DNA from: Mesorhizobium sp. B2-3-4
Lineage (GTDB): Bacteria; Pseudomonadota; Alphaproteobacteria; Rhizobiales; Rhizobiaceae
Direction of reading: 5' to 3'
Assembly: GCF_006442315.1 (NCBI RefSeq)
Contig: NZ_VFVY01000016.1
Location: forward strand, 105,200 to 169,199
Length of the DNA: 64,000 nucleotides
The notes below the pieces were generated by a model. The model made no database searches. It had not been told where the DNA came from and saw only the letters and a list, made by a program, of their open reading frames with translations. Both the position numbers and the translations under genes were made by a program. Below, piece by piece: positions 23,303 through 31,722 of this stretch; position 1 is the first letter of the stretch; every line of letters begins with the position of its first letter.

Positions 23303-23587
23303 ATGAGCGAAAAATACGATCTTGAAAGGATGCTCACCATCCACCTGTCGCAAGCCAGGGCAGCCGTGCTCATGGATATCTGCGCCAGGAGCGGCGGCTT
23401 CGATCTTGCACCGGAGGAGCAACTGGTGCTGCGCGAGATCGAGGCAACGCTGGAGGCGGAAATCGATTTCGTCCTCGATCCCGCCTATCGGGCGATCCTG
23501 GCGGACATCAGGGGCGGGCTGCGAAGGGAATTCGACAGCGGCGCCCCGCATGACGACGACCATCCGGAGCGGGCGCGCCAGCCGTGA
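23303..23587 (+). CDS. Small acidic hypothetical protein
   Basis: A 94-residue, largely helical and acidic protein (MSEKYDLERMLTIHLSQARAA...). It is third in the DUF6502 operon, 53 bp after the DUF5666 stop. ATG 23303 has GGAGC close upstream; in-frame ATG 23294 and ATG 23264 are alternatives. Its last codons overlap the GTG of the next gene, so the two are translationally coupled. No family recognised. Confidence 0.55.
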   Translation: MSEKYDLERMLTIHLSQARAAVLMDICARSGGFDLAPEEQLVLREIEATLEAEIDFVLDPAYRAILADIRGGLRREFDSGAPHDDDHPERARQP

Positions 23588-23994
23588 TCTGGTTCGACGC
23601 AGCCCTCGAATATGCCGCGGATGACGAGCTGTTGAGGCGCTGCGTCGCCATGCTGCTCGGACTTGGGACGGGAGGCGTCGAGGTCGTGCGGAACATCGGC
23701 AAATCGCGGGATGCGCCCGCCACCTGCCTTGTCGGCGGCGGATCGCAAGGCGCATATTCGCAAATCGTCACGCTCCATCTCTCGCCGGCCAGCCGCCAGC
23801 CGGACGCTGTCGAGAGCGGCATGCGACTGGCACGACTGCTCGGCAGGTCGCTGCTGCTGGCGAACGACGCCACTGCCGACCCCTATTCATTCCTTCTCGC
23901 GTCAAGGGCGGGAACGCTTTCGACCGTATCGGTCGACCGCAAGGAGCTGGACGAGCACAACCGCTATGCGATCCTGACGCGGGAAAATCCCTGA
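23584..23994 (+). CDS. Hypothetical protein, last gene of the DUF6502 operon
   Basis: A 136-residue protein starting at GTG 23584, which overlaps the preceding stop (GTGA). It has alternating helical and strand-like segments (ALEYAADDELLRRCVAMLLGLG; QIVTLHLSPASRQPD; DPYSFLLASRAGTLSTVSVDRKELDEHNRY), no signal peptide and no membrane segment. No family recognised. The tight coupling to the preceding small gene argues for a shared function. Confidence 0.6.
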   Translation: MIWFDAALEYAADDELLRRCVAMLLGLGTGGVEVVRNIGKSRDAPATCLVGGGSQGAYSQIVTLHLSPASRQPDAVESGMRLARLLGRSLLLANDATADPYSFLLASRAGTLSTVSVDRKELDEHNRYAILTRENP

Positions 23995-24267
23995 GCGGGT
24001 AGGTGGCGGCCCATGGCGGCCAATCGGATCCCGCGACAACCACTTACGGCAAAAATTCAAAAGGCGCGATGAGGTCATGGCGCAACAATCCGGCCGGCGC
24101 GTCCTTTGCGATGGACGGCGCCGGCCGGCGCAGCCGTATCGGCTCGTTGTAGGGCTCGAGCTTTCCTGAGGGGGATACGGCTGCATTCGGCGGACCACGC
24201 GGGGGGCGGATGGTCCGCTGAAATCTGGGTCGAACTGTCTGGGATCCTCTCGTTGGTTTGGGCATAC

Positions 24268-24286
24268 TGTGGGAAAAATACCCACA
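24268..24286 (+). promoter_or_regulatory. 19-bp dyad box C (before glycosyltransferase)
   Basis: TGTGGGAAAAATACCCACA. It differs from box D in two positions and has near-perfect dyad symmetry (TGTGGG/CCCACA arms). Confidence 0.65.
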
Positions 24287-24306
24287 AGTCAACTGTCTGA
24301 TCTTGA

Positions 24307-24325
24307 CGTGGGTAATTTTCCCACA
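24307..24325 (-). promoter_or_regulatory. 19-bp dyad box D (before glycosyltransferase)
   Basis: Plus strand CGTGGGTAATTTTCCCACA, minus strand TGTGGGAAAATTACCCACG. It lies 137 bp upstream of the TTG start of the glycosyltransferase, in opposite orientation to box C. Confidence 0.65.
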
Positions 24326-24461
24326 TATTGGAAACCAACGCCCAGGGGAAAGATCGTCGGCGAAGCCCGGGCCTGCATCGGAAACGGAATCCGAGATCGA
24401 GCGGCTTTGGCCGCCGCGGCTTTCCGCTGTCTGCGAACCGACCAATTTCGAAGGTAAGCCA

Positions 24462-25883
24462 TTGAAGACATTGTATATCGATGCCTCCCTGCCGTTCCGC
24501 TGGGGGCCTCATCCGCCTGTCGGCATTCCCCGCGTCGAAACCGCGCTCATCCGTCAGGCGCTGCGCTGGAGGGCCTCGCCGGTCGGGTTCTTCATCGTGG
24601 ACAAATGGGGCCAAGGCCAAAGGCTCGACGAAGCGGAACTTCGTTATCTCAGGCGGCTTGTCGAGGGTGACCTGCCGCAACCGACGGGCGGCGAGGGCAG
24701 CTCCTATCTGGCGCGGCTGTGGAAGGTGCTGTCGATCCTGCGGGCGGCGCCTTTTGCCTGCGGGCGCGAATTCGATCGCGTCGCGGCCATCTTCCTGTCA
24801 GGCTCCGAGAAGCGGCGCGGCATCAAATTCCAGCTGTCCAAGACGGCCATACGGCTCTTCAAGATTGCCAAGTCGGCGCTGCGTCCCACGAGGCTCGATA
24901 CCGGCGATCCGCTCAAGGACGAAAACGCCGTTTGTTTCCTGTCCAGCGCCAGCGTGCACGAACTTGCCTCGGGCAAGATCGCCGGGAAGAAAGCCAGATG
25001 CGGCATCTTCACCCTGATGCACGACCTCATCCCGATCGACTACCCGCATTTCGTCGGTCCTCATCACGCCCGCGGCTTCGTGCGCAACACGCAATGGCAG
25101 CTGGAAAATGCGCGCCTGCTGGTCTGCGTGTCGAACTACACCGCCGACAGGGTGAACAGCCACGCCATGGCCGCCAATCCCGGACGGATTCCGCGCATCG
25201 CGGTCGCATCGCTCGGCGCTTTCCTGCGGGAGGGCGTCGCGGATCGGGGGATGTCCACCGAGCGGCGGAAACGCGACCGCAAATTCGTCCTCTACTGCTC
25301 GACGATCGAGATCAGGAAAAACCACATCCTGCTGCTGAAAGTCTGGCACCGGCTGCTGCCGCTGCTGGGCGAGCGGCTGCCGAGGCTGGTCTTCTGCGGC
25401 CGGTGGGGCTGGATGTATGAAGAGCTCACCGCCTTCATGGCCGGGCATCCCGAACTGGCCGACCATGTCGAGTTCCGCTCCAACCTCAGCGACCGCGAGC
25501 TCGCCGAACTCTATCGGGACGCCGAATTCAGTGTCTATCCTTCGGCGGTCGAAGGCTGGGGCCTGGGCGCGGCCGAGTGCCTCGATTTCGGGTTGCCGGT
25601 GCTGATCTCGGACGCGCCATCCCTGGCGGAAGCCACGCAGGGGCTGATGCCGACGCTTCCCGCACGCGACGTCGAGGCCTGGTGCGCTGCGGTGGCCAAG
25701 GCCTGTACCGATCCGGTCTGGCTCGCCGAACTGCGCCACATCATCGCGTCACGCTACCGGCCGATCAAGGAGCGGGACTTTTTCGCGACCATAGTGGGTC
25801 ACGCCGAGGCACTCGGCCAAGGTGCCGCGCGGTCGGCCGTGGCGACCGAGGCCCGCCAGCGGGCGGAGCGGATCCATGGGTGA
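24462..25883 (+). CDS. Glycosyltransferase family 4 (GT-B) protein
   Basis: A 473-residue GT4-type enzyme transferring a sugar from a nucleotide donor, probably in surface polysaccharide synthesis. Typical C-terminal features are FVLYCSTIEIRKNHILLL, LVFCGRWGWMYEEL and the donor-binding VYPSAVEGWGLGAAECLDFGLPVL, with the E-x7-E motif. It also has LMHDLIPIDYPHF. The start is TTG 24462 with AAGGT 6 nt upstream, giving (M)KTLYIDASLPFRWG. Longer starts run through the dyad boxes. Its stop overlaps the start of the second sulfotransferase-like gene, so the products are made together and may act on the same glycan. Confidence 0.88.
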   Translation: MKTLYIDASLPFRWGPHPPVGIPRVETALIRQALRWRASPVGFFIVDKWGQGQRLDEAELRYLRRLVEGDLPQPTGGEGSSYLARLWKVLSILRAAPFACGREFDRVAAIFLSGSEKRRGIKFQLSKTAIRLFKIAKSALRPTRLDTGDPLKDENAVCFLSSASVHELASGKIAGKKARCGIFTLMHDLIPIDYPHFVGPHHARGFVRNTQWQLENARLLVCVSNYTADRVNSHAMAANPGRIPRIAVASLGAFLREGVADRGMSTERRKRDRKFVLYCSTIEIRKNHILLLKVWHRLLPLLGERLPRLVFCGRWGWMYEELTAFMAGHPELADHVEFRSNLSDRELAELYRDAEFSVYPSAVEGWGLGAAECLDFGLPVLISDAPSLAEATQGLMPTLPARDVEAWCAAVAKACTDPVWLAELRHIIASRYRPIKERDFFATIVGHAEALGQGAARSAVATEARQRAERIHG

Positions 25884-26706
25884 GCGGCCGGTGTTTTCGG
25901 TGGGCGGGATGGAAACCGTCGCGAAGGATGCCGGCCATGGCGGTGCGGCCGTGCGGGTGATGGGAACGCCGCGCTCGGGCACGAACCTCGCCAAGCATCT
26001 CGTCGAAAATTATCTCAAGGTTCCGGTCGTGTTCGACCAGGGTTTCTGGAAACACGGGGTTTTCCCGGCGCTGATGAACGGACGCGACATCGACCATGGC
26101 GGCCTGCCCATCATCGTCATGAGCAAGGACCCGGTGAGCCAGATCCTGTCGTGGTTCCGCCTTGCGCGAAACGACACGATCTTCAAGCCGAACGGCAACC
26201 TCGCCTCGTTTCTCACGCGCCCCTTCGAGGTCAGGCAGGATTTCACCAAGCCGAAGCGGATGGAATACAGGTTCCGTTCGCCGGCCGACTATTGGAACCA
26301 GTTCTACTTCGCCATGGACGCGCTGCGGCGTGCCGGCGTGCCGGTGCATTTCATGGGCTACGAACAGCTGGTTTCGACGCCGGCCCTGTCGCTGCACATG
26401 CTGTCGCATTTCCTTGGGCGCACCAGGCCTTTCGACATTCGCACGGGCGTGGAAATCCCCGGCCACACGCTGGACGCCAGCAACGACATCGACCGGGCCG
26501 GCACGCATGAGCAAACCCCGTTCGACCCCGCCCGCGCGGAACTGGCCTCGGCGCTGGCCAGGATCGGCTGGCGCAACGCCAGCCTCATCCTGCGCGCGGT
26601 AGACGATGACGTGCTTGCCGCCACCGGACGGGCCGGGTTTCGCCAGACCTGTCGAGAGGCCGTCGGCGCGAAGGCCGTGCTGCGGTCGCTGGTCGGTTTC
26701 TGGTGA
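25876..26706 (+). CDS. Sulfotransferase-like protein, paralogue 2
   Basis: A 276-residue P-loop sulfotransferase-like protein. The PAPS loop is RVMGTPRSGTNLAKHL near residues 27-42. It is co-linear with paralogue 1 over its whole length. ATG 25876 lies inside the last codons of the glycosyltransferase (ATGGGTGA overlap), which sets the start and implies translational coupling. The acceptor is likely the glycan made by the coupled enzyme (inference). The 273 bp to the next gene are AT-rich and hold no recognised feature. Confidence 0.8.
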   Translation: MGERPVFSVGGMETVAKDAGHGGAAVRVMGTPRSGTNLAKHLVENYLKVPVVFDQGFWKHGVFPALMNGRDIDHGGLPIIVMSKDPVSQILSWFRLARNDTIFKPNGNLASFLTRPFEVRQDFTKPKRMEYRFRSPADYWNQFYFAMDALRRAGVPVHFMGYEQLVSTPALSLHMLSHFLGRTRPFDIRTGVEIPGHTLDASNDIDRAGTHEQTPFDPARAELASALARIGWRNASLILRAVDDDVLAATGRAGFRQTCREAVGAKAVLRSLVGFW

Positions 26707-26979
26707 GGGGGAGTGCGGCCGACAATTTCGGCGCGGATGCCGCCTTCTCGGCGGTAAAGCCTGATTCTGAGGATGCGATCGTCCATGCTGGTTTCAAGTT
26801 TAGGCGGCTGTCTAGGGTGAGATACGCCGCTCGCAGACCTGATTCGGCTCGAATTATGTAGCTTCAAGGCAACAAAACCCTAAATTTCAACGCGCTAATA
26901 AGCCTGTTGTTGCTGTCTGGAAAATCCGTGCGTAACTTGGCCGTCGATTGCTTGGCGATCAAAAATCGGGCGGGGGCTC

Positions 26980-29900
26980 ATGGTGCGGAAATCGATACTT
27001 GCGGTCACGTTTGCCGCATTGATGGCTTCGACCAGGCTGGCTACGGCAGATACGGCCTCGCCGCCGATTACGTCCATCGAATTCGACAAGCGGTGGGGTC
27101 CCTGGGTTTCATTCGGCGGATATGCGGGTACGGATGGCACCTCGCATGGCGAGCTTCTGCTCTTCGCGCCGCTCTGGCAGAACGGTCAGAGCCTGTTGTT
27201 CGGCGAAGCGAGGGGCAATGTCTACGACGGCGGCCTCGTCGGCGGTGGGGCGGCCGTCGGCTACCGCACCATGACAAGTTCCGGCTTCAATCTCGGCGTC
27301 TGGACGGCGATCGACGCCAGCCGCAGCCAGGGCGACAATACGTTTACCCAATGGTCGTCCGGCGTCGAGGCGATTTCCGATCGCTGGGCCTTCCGTCTCA
27401 ACGGCTATGTGCCGTTCAACGGCACCAAGACCGCCGCTTCCGGCACTGCCGACGTTACTCTCGACCAGAACGCCATCTTCCTCATCGGCGGCAAGGAAAA
27501 GCCACTGCGCGGGGTCGATGCCGAGGCGGGTTTCAAGGTGCCGCTCAATTTCGGGAACGCCAAGCTCGGCATATATGGCGGCGGCTACTGGTTCGACGGC
27601 GACGATTCGTTCGACAAGATCGCCGGCGGCAAGGTGCGGGCCGAACTGTCCTTCCAGGACATCGTCGGTCCGGGCTCTACCCTGTCGGCGCGTTATCAGC
27701 TTAGCCATGACGGTGCCCGCGGCACCATTCAGACCATCGGCGCCACGTTGCGCATTCCCTTCGGCGGCGGCGGTTCGGGCGCCAGGCTGACCGAACAGGA
27801 AGTGCTGATGGCGGACCGCATCGAACGCAACGACCAAGTCATGGTCGGCCGCTCCAGGGAAGGAGTGCAGGACTTCTTCACCAATGTCGCGCTCGACCGC
27901 GTCGCGCGCGCCAACGACAACGCCAGCTTCGACAGCGCCATCGGCCAGGGCGCCAACACGCTGATCATCCTCGATGGCGCCGGCGGGCCGATCGACGGCA
28001 ACAAGCAACTGGCGGCGGAGCAGTCGCTGCTTGGCGGCGGCGGCACACTCCTGGTGAAGGGGCTCGACACTGGCGCGGTCGGTGAGATCACCGCGCCCGG
28101 CGTCAGGCCGGTGATCCAGAATCTGACAGGCAGCGGCTACGGCCTTGGCCTGTCCGGCTATAACACTGTCGACAGCGTCGACGTGCTGGCGAGCTACGCG
28201 CCGGGCGGAACCGTGGCATCGGCGACGCTGACCGGCATCCAGGGCGCCGGCACCAATTTCGTCGCCATCGTCGACAGCAATGTCACGACGCGGATCGCGG
28301 GAACGGGTGGTGCCAGCCAGGATGGTGTCGGCACGGTGGCAATGACCGGCATCAATCTCGCCGGCGCTTCCAATGTGTGGCTTTACGACACGACCGTGAC
28401 CAGCGAAGTCTCGGGGACGGGCGGCGGAGGTGCAGGTGCTTCCGCTGCTGCGGGCACCGGTACCGATTATACGGCAGGTGACGGGGCGGGCGACATCGCC
28501 GAAGGTGGCGACGGCGGCGGCTCCGACGGTGCGGAGCCCGTAATTGCCGGCGACAGCACAGGCGTCGACGGTACGGGTGTCAATGGTGGGAACAGCGATG
28601 GTGGCAATGCCCTGGTTGGCGCAATGTCCGGCGGCGATGGCGGCAACAGCTTCGCAGGAAACGCCCAGGGCGGTGTTAGCAGCACACCGGCGCCGGGCAA
28701 AGAAGCCTCGGGCGGCGTGGGAGGCAAGGGCGGTACTGGCGTGGTCAACGCAACGGTGGTCGCCGTCGATCTCTCGAGCAGCTCGCAAGTGATGCTGCGT
28801 AACCTCGAGGTCTCGGCACGCATTTCAGGCACGGGCGGGGCAGGCGGCGACGCTTCCGGCGGATCAGCCGGCGCAAGCTCGGTAACTTCAGGCAGCGGAA
28901 CCGGCGGCGATGCTGTCGGCGGCAATGGCGGAAGCGCCTCGAACAACAATGTCGGCGGCAAGGCCGGCGACGCCACCGGCGGTTCATCCACGGGCGGTAT
29001 GGGCGGCGACGGCACAGGTGGCGGAACCAACGATTTCGTCGCCAGCGGTGGCTCCGGGGGCAGCGCCGAGGGTGGGACCGGCACGGCCGGCGCTACCGCC
29101 GATATCGCCGCCAATGCAGGCGGCAAGGGTGGCGTGGGCGGAACCGGTGGAGACGGCGTGGCGCAGGCAAACGTCCTGGCTCTCGATCTATCCAACGCGG
29201 CCGGCGTGACGGCCAGCAGCGTCACCATCTCTGCCAGCCTTAGCGGCGTCGGCGCCGCCGGCGGTGAGGCCCGTGGCGGCAATGGCGGCTCGAGCACGGC
29301 GACCGGAGGCGACAGCACCGGCGGCAATGCTACCGGGGGCAATGCCGGTGACGTCAACAACAATGACGGCACCAATGGCGGCAATGGCACCGGCGGCGAC
29401 GGCGACACCGGCGGCGGCACCGGTGTTGGCGGCTCGGGCGGCTCGATCACCTTCAACACCAATTCGGGCGGCGATGCCATTGGTGGCAGTGCCGGGCCAG
29501 GAGCGGAAGCGTCAAGCATTGGCGGCGACGGCGGCGCTGGCGGCGTCGGCGGCACTGGCGGCAACGGCTTGGGCACGGTGTCGATCGGCGGCCTGAAGGC
29601 CGCCGGTGGATCGGACATCACTTTCACCAACCTTTCCACAGCTGTTGTCATTTCCGGTACGGGAGGCGACGGCGGCAGCGCTTCAGCCGGATTCGGCGGC
29701 AGCGCTGTGGCCACCGGTGGGTCCAGCATCGGCGGAGATGCCATCGGCGGCAATGCAGGCTCGCTCGAGGGTAACGATGCGGGGTCCGGGGGGATGGCCA
29801 CAGGTGGCGACGCACGCGTCATCGGCCTTGGCGGCGGAGCCCTCGCCGGCAATGGCGGCAAAGCCGTCCTAGCTTCGGGCAATGGCGGCAATGCCACAGG

Positions 29901-31449
29901 TGGCGATGCCGGTGCCGGTGGCGCAGCAACCGCCACCGGCGGCGAGGGCGGAAGGGGTGGCGCAGCAGGCGGCGGCGGTGCCGGTATTGTCGATGTCACG
30001 GCAAGCGGCATAGATGCAGGGGCTGCCTCCAACATCTCGTTCAACCGGGCGATGACATCGCTCACCATCGCGGCAACCGGCGGCACTGGCGGAGACTCGC
30101 TGGGCGGCGCTGGCGGCAATGCTACCGCATCCGGCGGAACCAGCCGTGGCGGCAATGCGACCGCCGGCAATGCCGGCGATATCTCCAACAACTCGGCCGG
30201 CTCCGGCGGTTCGGCGGCAGCCGGAGATGGCAGCACTAACGGTGGATTGGGCGAAGGCGGCGAGGGGGGATCCATGCTTGCCACTGGCGGCGCTGGTGGC
30301 GACGCGCAGGGCGGCGCGGGCGGCGATGGCGGCGATGCGACCGCCACGGCTGGCAGAGGCGGCTTCGCCGACATAGCCGGCTACGGCGGGGCTGGCATAG
30401 GCGCGGCCAGCGTATCGGGCATGTCCGTGGCTGGCGCCGTGCAAGTATCGCTGCAGGGCGTTAGCGTTGACATCGTCGGCAACACCCGCAGCGGCAATGG
30501 CGGCGATGCCGTGGGCGCCCAAGCCGGTACAGCCATCGCGACCGGAGGCCATGGCGGCGACGGTGGCGACGCCTTGAGCGGCAAAGGCGGCTCCACCGAT
30601 GGCAATTCCGCTGGAGACGGCGGCAACGGCGCTGCCGGCAACGGCGGCGGCGCGCTTACATTCAGCGTTGGCGGCAGCGGCGGACAGGCTCACGTTTCGC
30701 CGGGCGATAGCGGCCAGTCGACGGGCGGAGCGGCCGGCGATGGCGGCGCTGCAACAGCCCTGGCAGCAGGGAGCGGCTTCGGAGGAGTGGCGGGCAATGC
30801 AGGCGCCGCGGTAGGATCGGGTTCGCTGGTAGGTCTCGATCTCAACACGGCAAGCGGATTTGCCGACACGACCACCGTCGATGTTACCTTTTCCAGAACC
30901 GCCGGTGACGGCGGCGATGGGTTTGGCGCTGCTTCCGGTATTTCGCGTGCCTTCGGCGGCGATGGTGGTGATGGCGGCGACGGCGGCATACAGCCGTCGG
31001 GTGGCGCAAGCAACAATCGTAGCGGCAATGGCGGCAATAGCATCAATCTCAATCCGGGCGGCTTTGCAGCGCCCGGCATCGGTGCGCCAATCATCGTCGA
31101 TAGCAGTACGTCGTTTGGCGGAACGGGGCCTGGAGGCGGGACTGGCGGTAGTGCTTCGGCCTTTGCCAGCATCGCGTTTCAAGGTGTAGCCGGCGCTGCC
31201 GGCGGGGGAACCTTCACAGTCACGAGGATAGTTCCCAGCGGCGCCATTTCCGAGACCGGCACCGGCGGCACCTTAATCAACAACAACACGTCCGGGACCG
31301 ACGGTCAGAGCGCAACAGGCACCTTCAGAAACGAACAGGCTACAGTCGGCGCGGCGGGTAACAGCGGTAGCGGCTCGGCCGGCATCGCCGGCCCGCAAGA
31401 GAACAACGCCGACGGACATTCCGGCTCGGTCACTACCGGACCGCCATGA
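26980..31449 (+). CDS. Putative inverse autotransporter adhesin with giant Gly-rich passenger
   Basis: A 1489-residue protein. A signal peptide (residues 1-23) is followed by a segment of about 240 residues like the intimin/invasin-type (type Ve) beta-barrel: VGGGAAVGYRTM, FNLGVWTAIDASRSQG, YVPFNGTK and AEAGFKVPLNFGNAKLGIYGGGYWF, ending near residue 270 with RIPFGGGGSG. A helical linker (about 275-310) and a beta-rich region (to about 450) precede seven Gly-rich repeats and a 75-residue tail. The order barrel first, passenger last is that of inverse autotransporters. No LysM, Ig-like or C-terminal barrel domain is seen. The SD (GGGGG) is weak. The 273 bp downstream contain no clear gene. Confidence 0.75.
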   Translation: MVRKSILAVTFAALMASTRLATADTASPPITSIEFDKRWGPWVSFGGYAGTDGTSHGELLLFAPLWQNGQSLLFGEARGNVYDGGLVGGGAAVGYRTMTSSGFNLGVWTAIDASRSQGDNTFTQWSSGVEAISDRWAFRLNGYVPFNGTKTAASGTADVTLDQNAIFLIGGKEKPLRGVDAEAGFKVPLNFGNAKLGIYGGGYWFDGDDSFDKIAGGKVRAELSFQDIVGPGSTLSARYQLSHDGARGTIQTIGATLRIPFGGGGSGARLTEQEVLMADRIERNDQVMVGRSREGVQDFFTNVALDRVARANDNASFDSAIGQGANTLIILDGAGGPIDGNKQLAAEQSLLGGGGTLLVKGLDTGAVGEITAPGVRPVIQNLTGSGYGLGLSGYNTVDSVDVLASYAPGGTVASATLTGIQGAGTNFVAIVDSNVTTRIAGTGGASQDGVGTVAMTGINLAGASNVWLYDTTVTSEVSGTGGGGAGASAAAGTGTDYTAGDGAGDIAEGGDGGGSDGAEPVIAGDSTGVDGTGVNGGNSDGGNALVGAMSGGDGGNSFAGNAQGGVSSTPAPGKEASGGVGGKGGTGVVNATVVAVDLSSSSQVMLRNLEVSARISGTGGAGGDASGGSAGASSVTSGSGTGGDAVGGNGGSASNNNVGGKAGDATGGSSTGGMGGDGTGGGTNDFVASGGSGGSAEGGTGTAGATADIAANAGGKGGVGGTGGDGVAQANVLALDLSNAAGVTASSVTISASLSGVGAAGGEARGGNGGSSTATGGDSTGGNATGGNAGDVNNNDGTNGGNGTGGDGDTGGGTGVGGSGGSITFNTNSGGDAIGGSAGPGAEASSIGGDGGAGGVGGTGGNGLGTVSIGGLKAAGGSDITFTNLSTAVVISGTGGDGGSASAGFGGSAVATGGSSIGGDAIGGNAGSLEGNDAGSGGMATGGDARVIGLGGGALAGNGGKAVLASGNGGNATGGDAGAGGAATATGGEGGRGGAAGGGGAGIVDVTASGIDAGAASNISFNRAMTSLTIAATGGTGGDSLGGAGGNATASGGTSRGGNATAGNAGDISNNSAGSGGSAAAGDGSTNGGLGEGGEGGSMLATGGAGGDAQGGAGGDGGDATATAGRGGFADIAGYGGAGIGAASVSGMSVAGAVQVSLQGVSVDIVGNTRSGNGGDAVGAQAGTAIATGGHGGDGGDALSGKGGSTDGNSAGDGGNGAAGNGGGALTFSVGGSGGQAHVSPGDSGQSTGGAAGDGGAATALAAGSGFGGVAGNAGAAVGSGSLVGLDLNTASGFADTTTVDVTFSRTAGDGGDGFGAASGISRAFGGDGGDGGDGGIQPSGGASNNRSGNGGNSINLNPGGFAAPGIGAPIIVDSSTSFGGTGPGGGTGGSASAFASIAFQGVAGAAGGGTFTVTRIVPSGAISETGTGGTLINNNTSGTDGQSATGTFRNEQATVGAAGNSGSGSAGIAGPQENNADGHSGSVTTGPP
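28336..31449 (+). repeat. Seven in-frame repeats of about 414 bp in the adhesin passenger
   Basis: Repeat units start near residues 453, 588, 727, 864, 1003, 1140 and 1278 (nt 28336, 28741, 29158, 29569, 29986, 30397, 30811), a spacing of 135-139 residues. Each unit opens with about 30 non-glycine residues of beta-prone sequence (such as VLALDLSNAAGV) ending in an ISGTGG-like turn. About 100 residues of GGxGG, GGNA and NNxxG tracts follow. The DNA is too diverged for recent tandem duplication. The last unit is followed by an extended tail. Confidence 0.8.
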
Positions 31450-31722
31450 AGCCCTCGCATAAAGATTGATTGGCACGACCGTGCCCTGACCATCGATTGC
31501 GCGACCTTTGCGTTGGTTCAGTTGCTGAGACGGATGGCGTGGTGGCTTCGCCTTCGGCGTGTCCAGGACCTAGCGGCACTATTCGTGGCATTCGCCGCGT
31601 GCGCGACCCGACCGGCGTCTTTGGCGCGGCGGGCGGCGGCGCGCTAGGCAACTCCAGGGAAAGTGCGAGCGTCTCCGGTTCGGAACTGCGTAAAAACAGA
31701 GCTGGAGCTGCGAGGCTGTAAG

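Larger units (their letters stand above)
23995..24461. other. 467-bp intergenic region carrying two dyad boxes
   Basis: No gene recognised. The region is AT-richer than its surroundings around 24225-24330 and holds boxes C and D, which lie 39 bp apart centre to centre. It is the promoter region of the glycosyltransferase operon. Frames extending upstream of 24462 through the boxes are open by chance. Confidence 0.5.

Noticed and set aside
28467..31182. Long open frames on the minus strand (635 and 437 codons) opposite the adhesin passenger
   Set aside because: They are mirror products of the GGC-rich repeat DNA (Pro/Ser-rich or Ala/Arg-rich), have no SD, and contradict the clear domain structure of the plus-strand gene.
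28336..31449. Short repeated GGCGGC motifs suggestive of a CRISPR or satellite array
   Set aside because: Repeats are in-frame protein repeats of about 414 bp with no constant direct repeat/spacer pattern and no cas genes nearby.
31450..31722. Open frames between the adhesin and the permease gene
   Set aside because: No SD, no family resemblance and Arg-rich out-of-frame composition. A decayed gene or transposase remnant cannot be supported.
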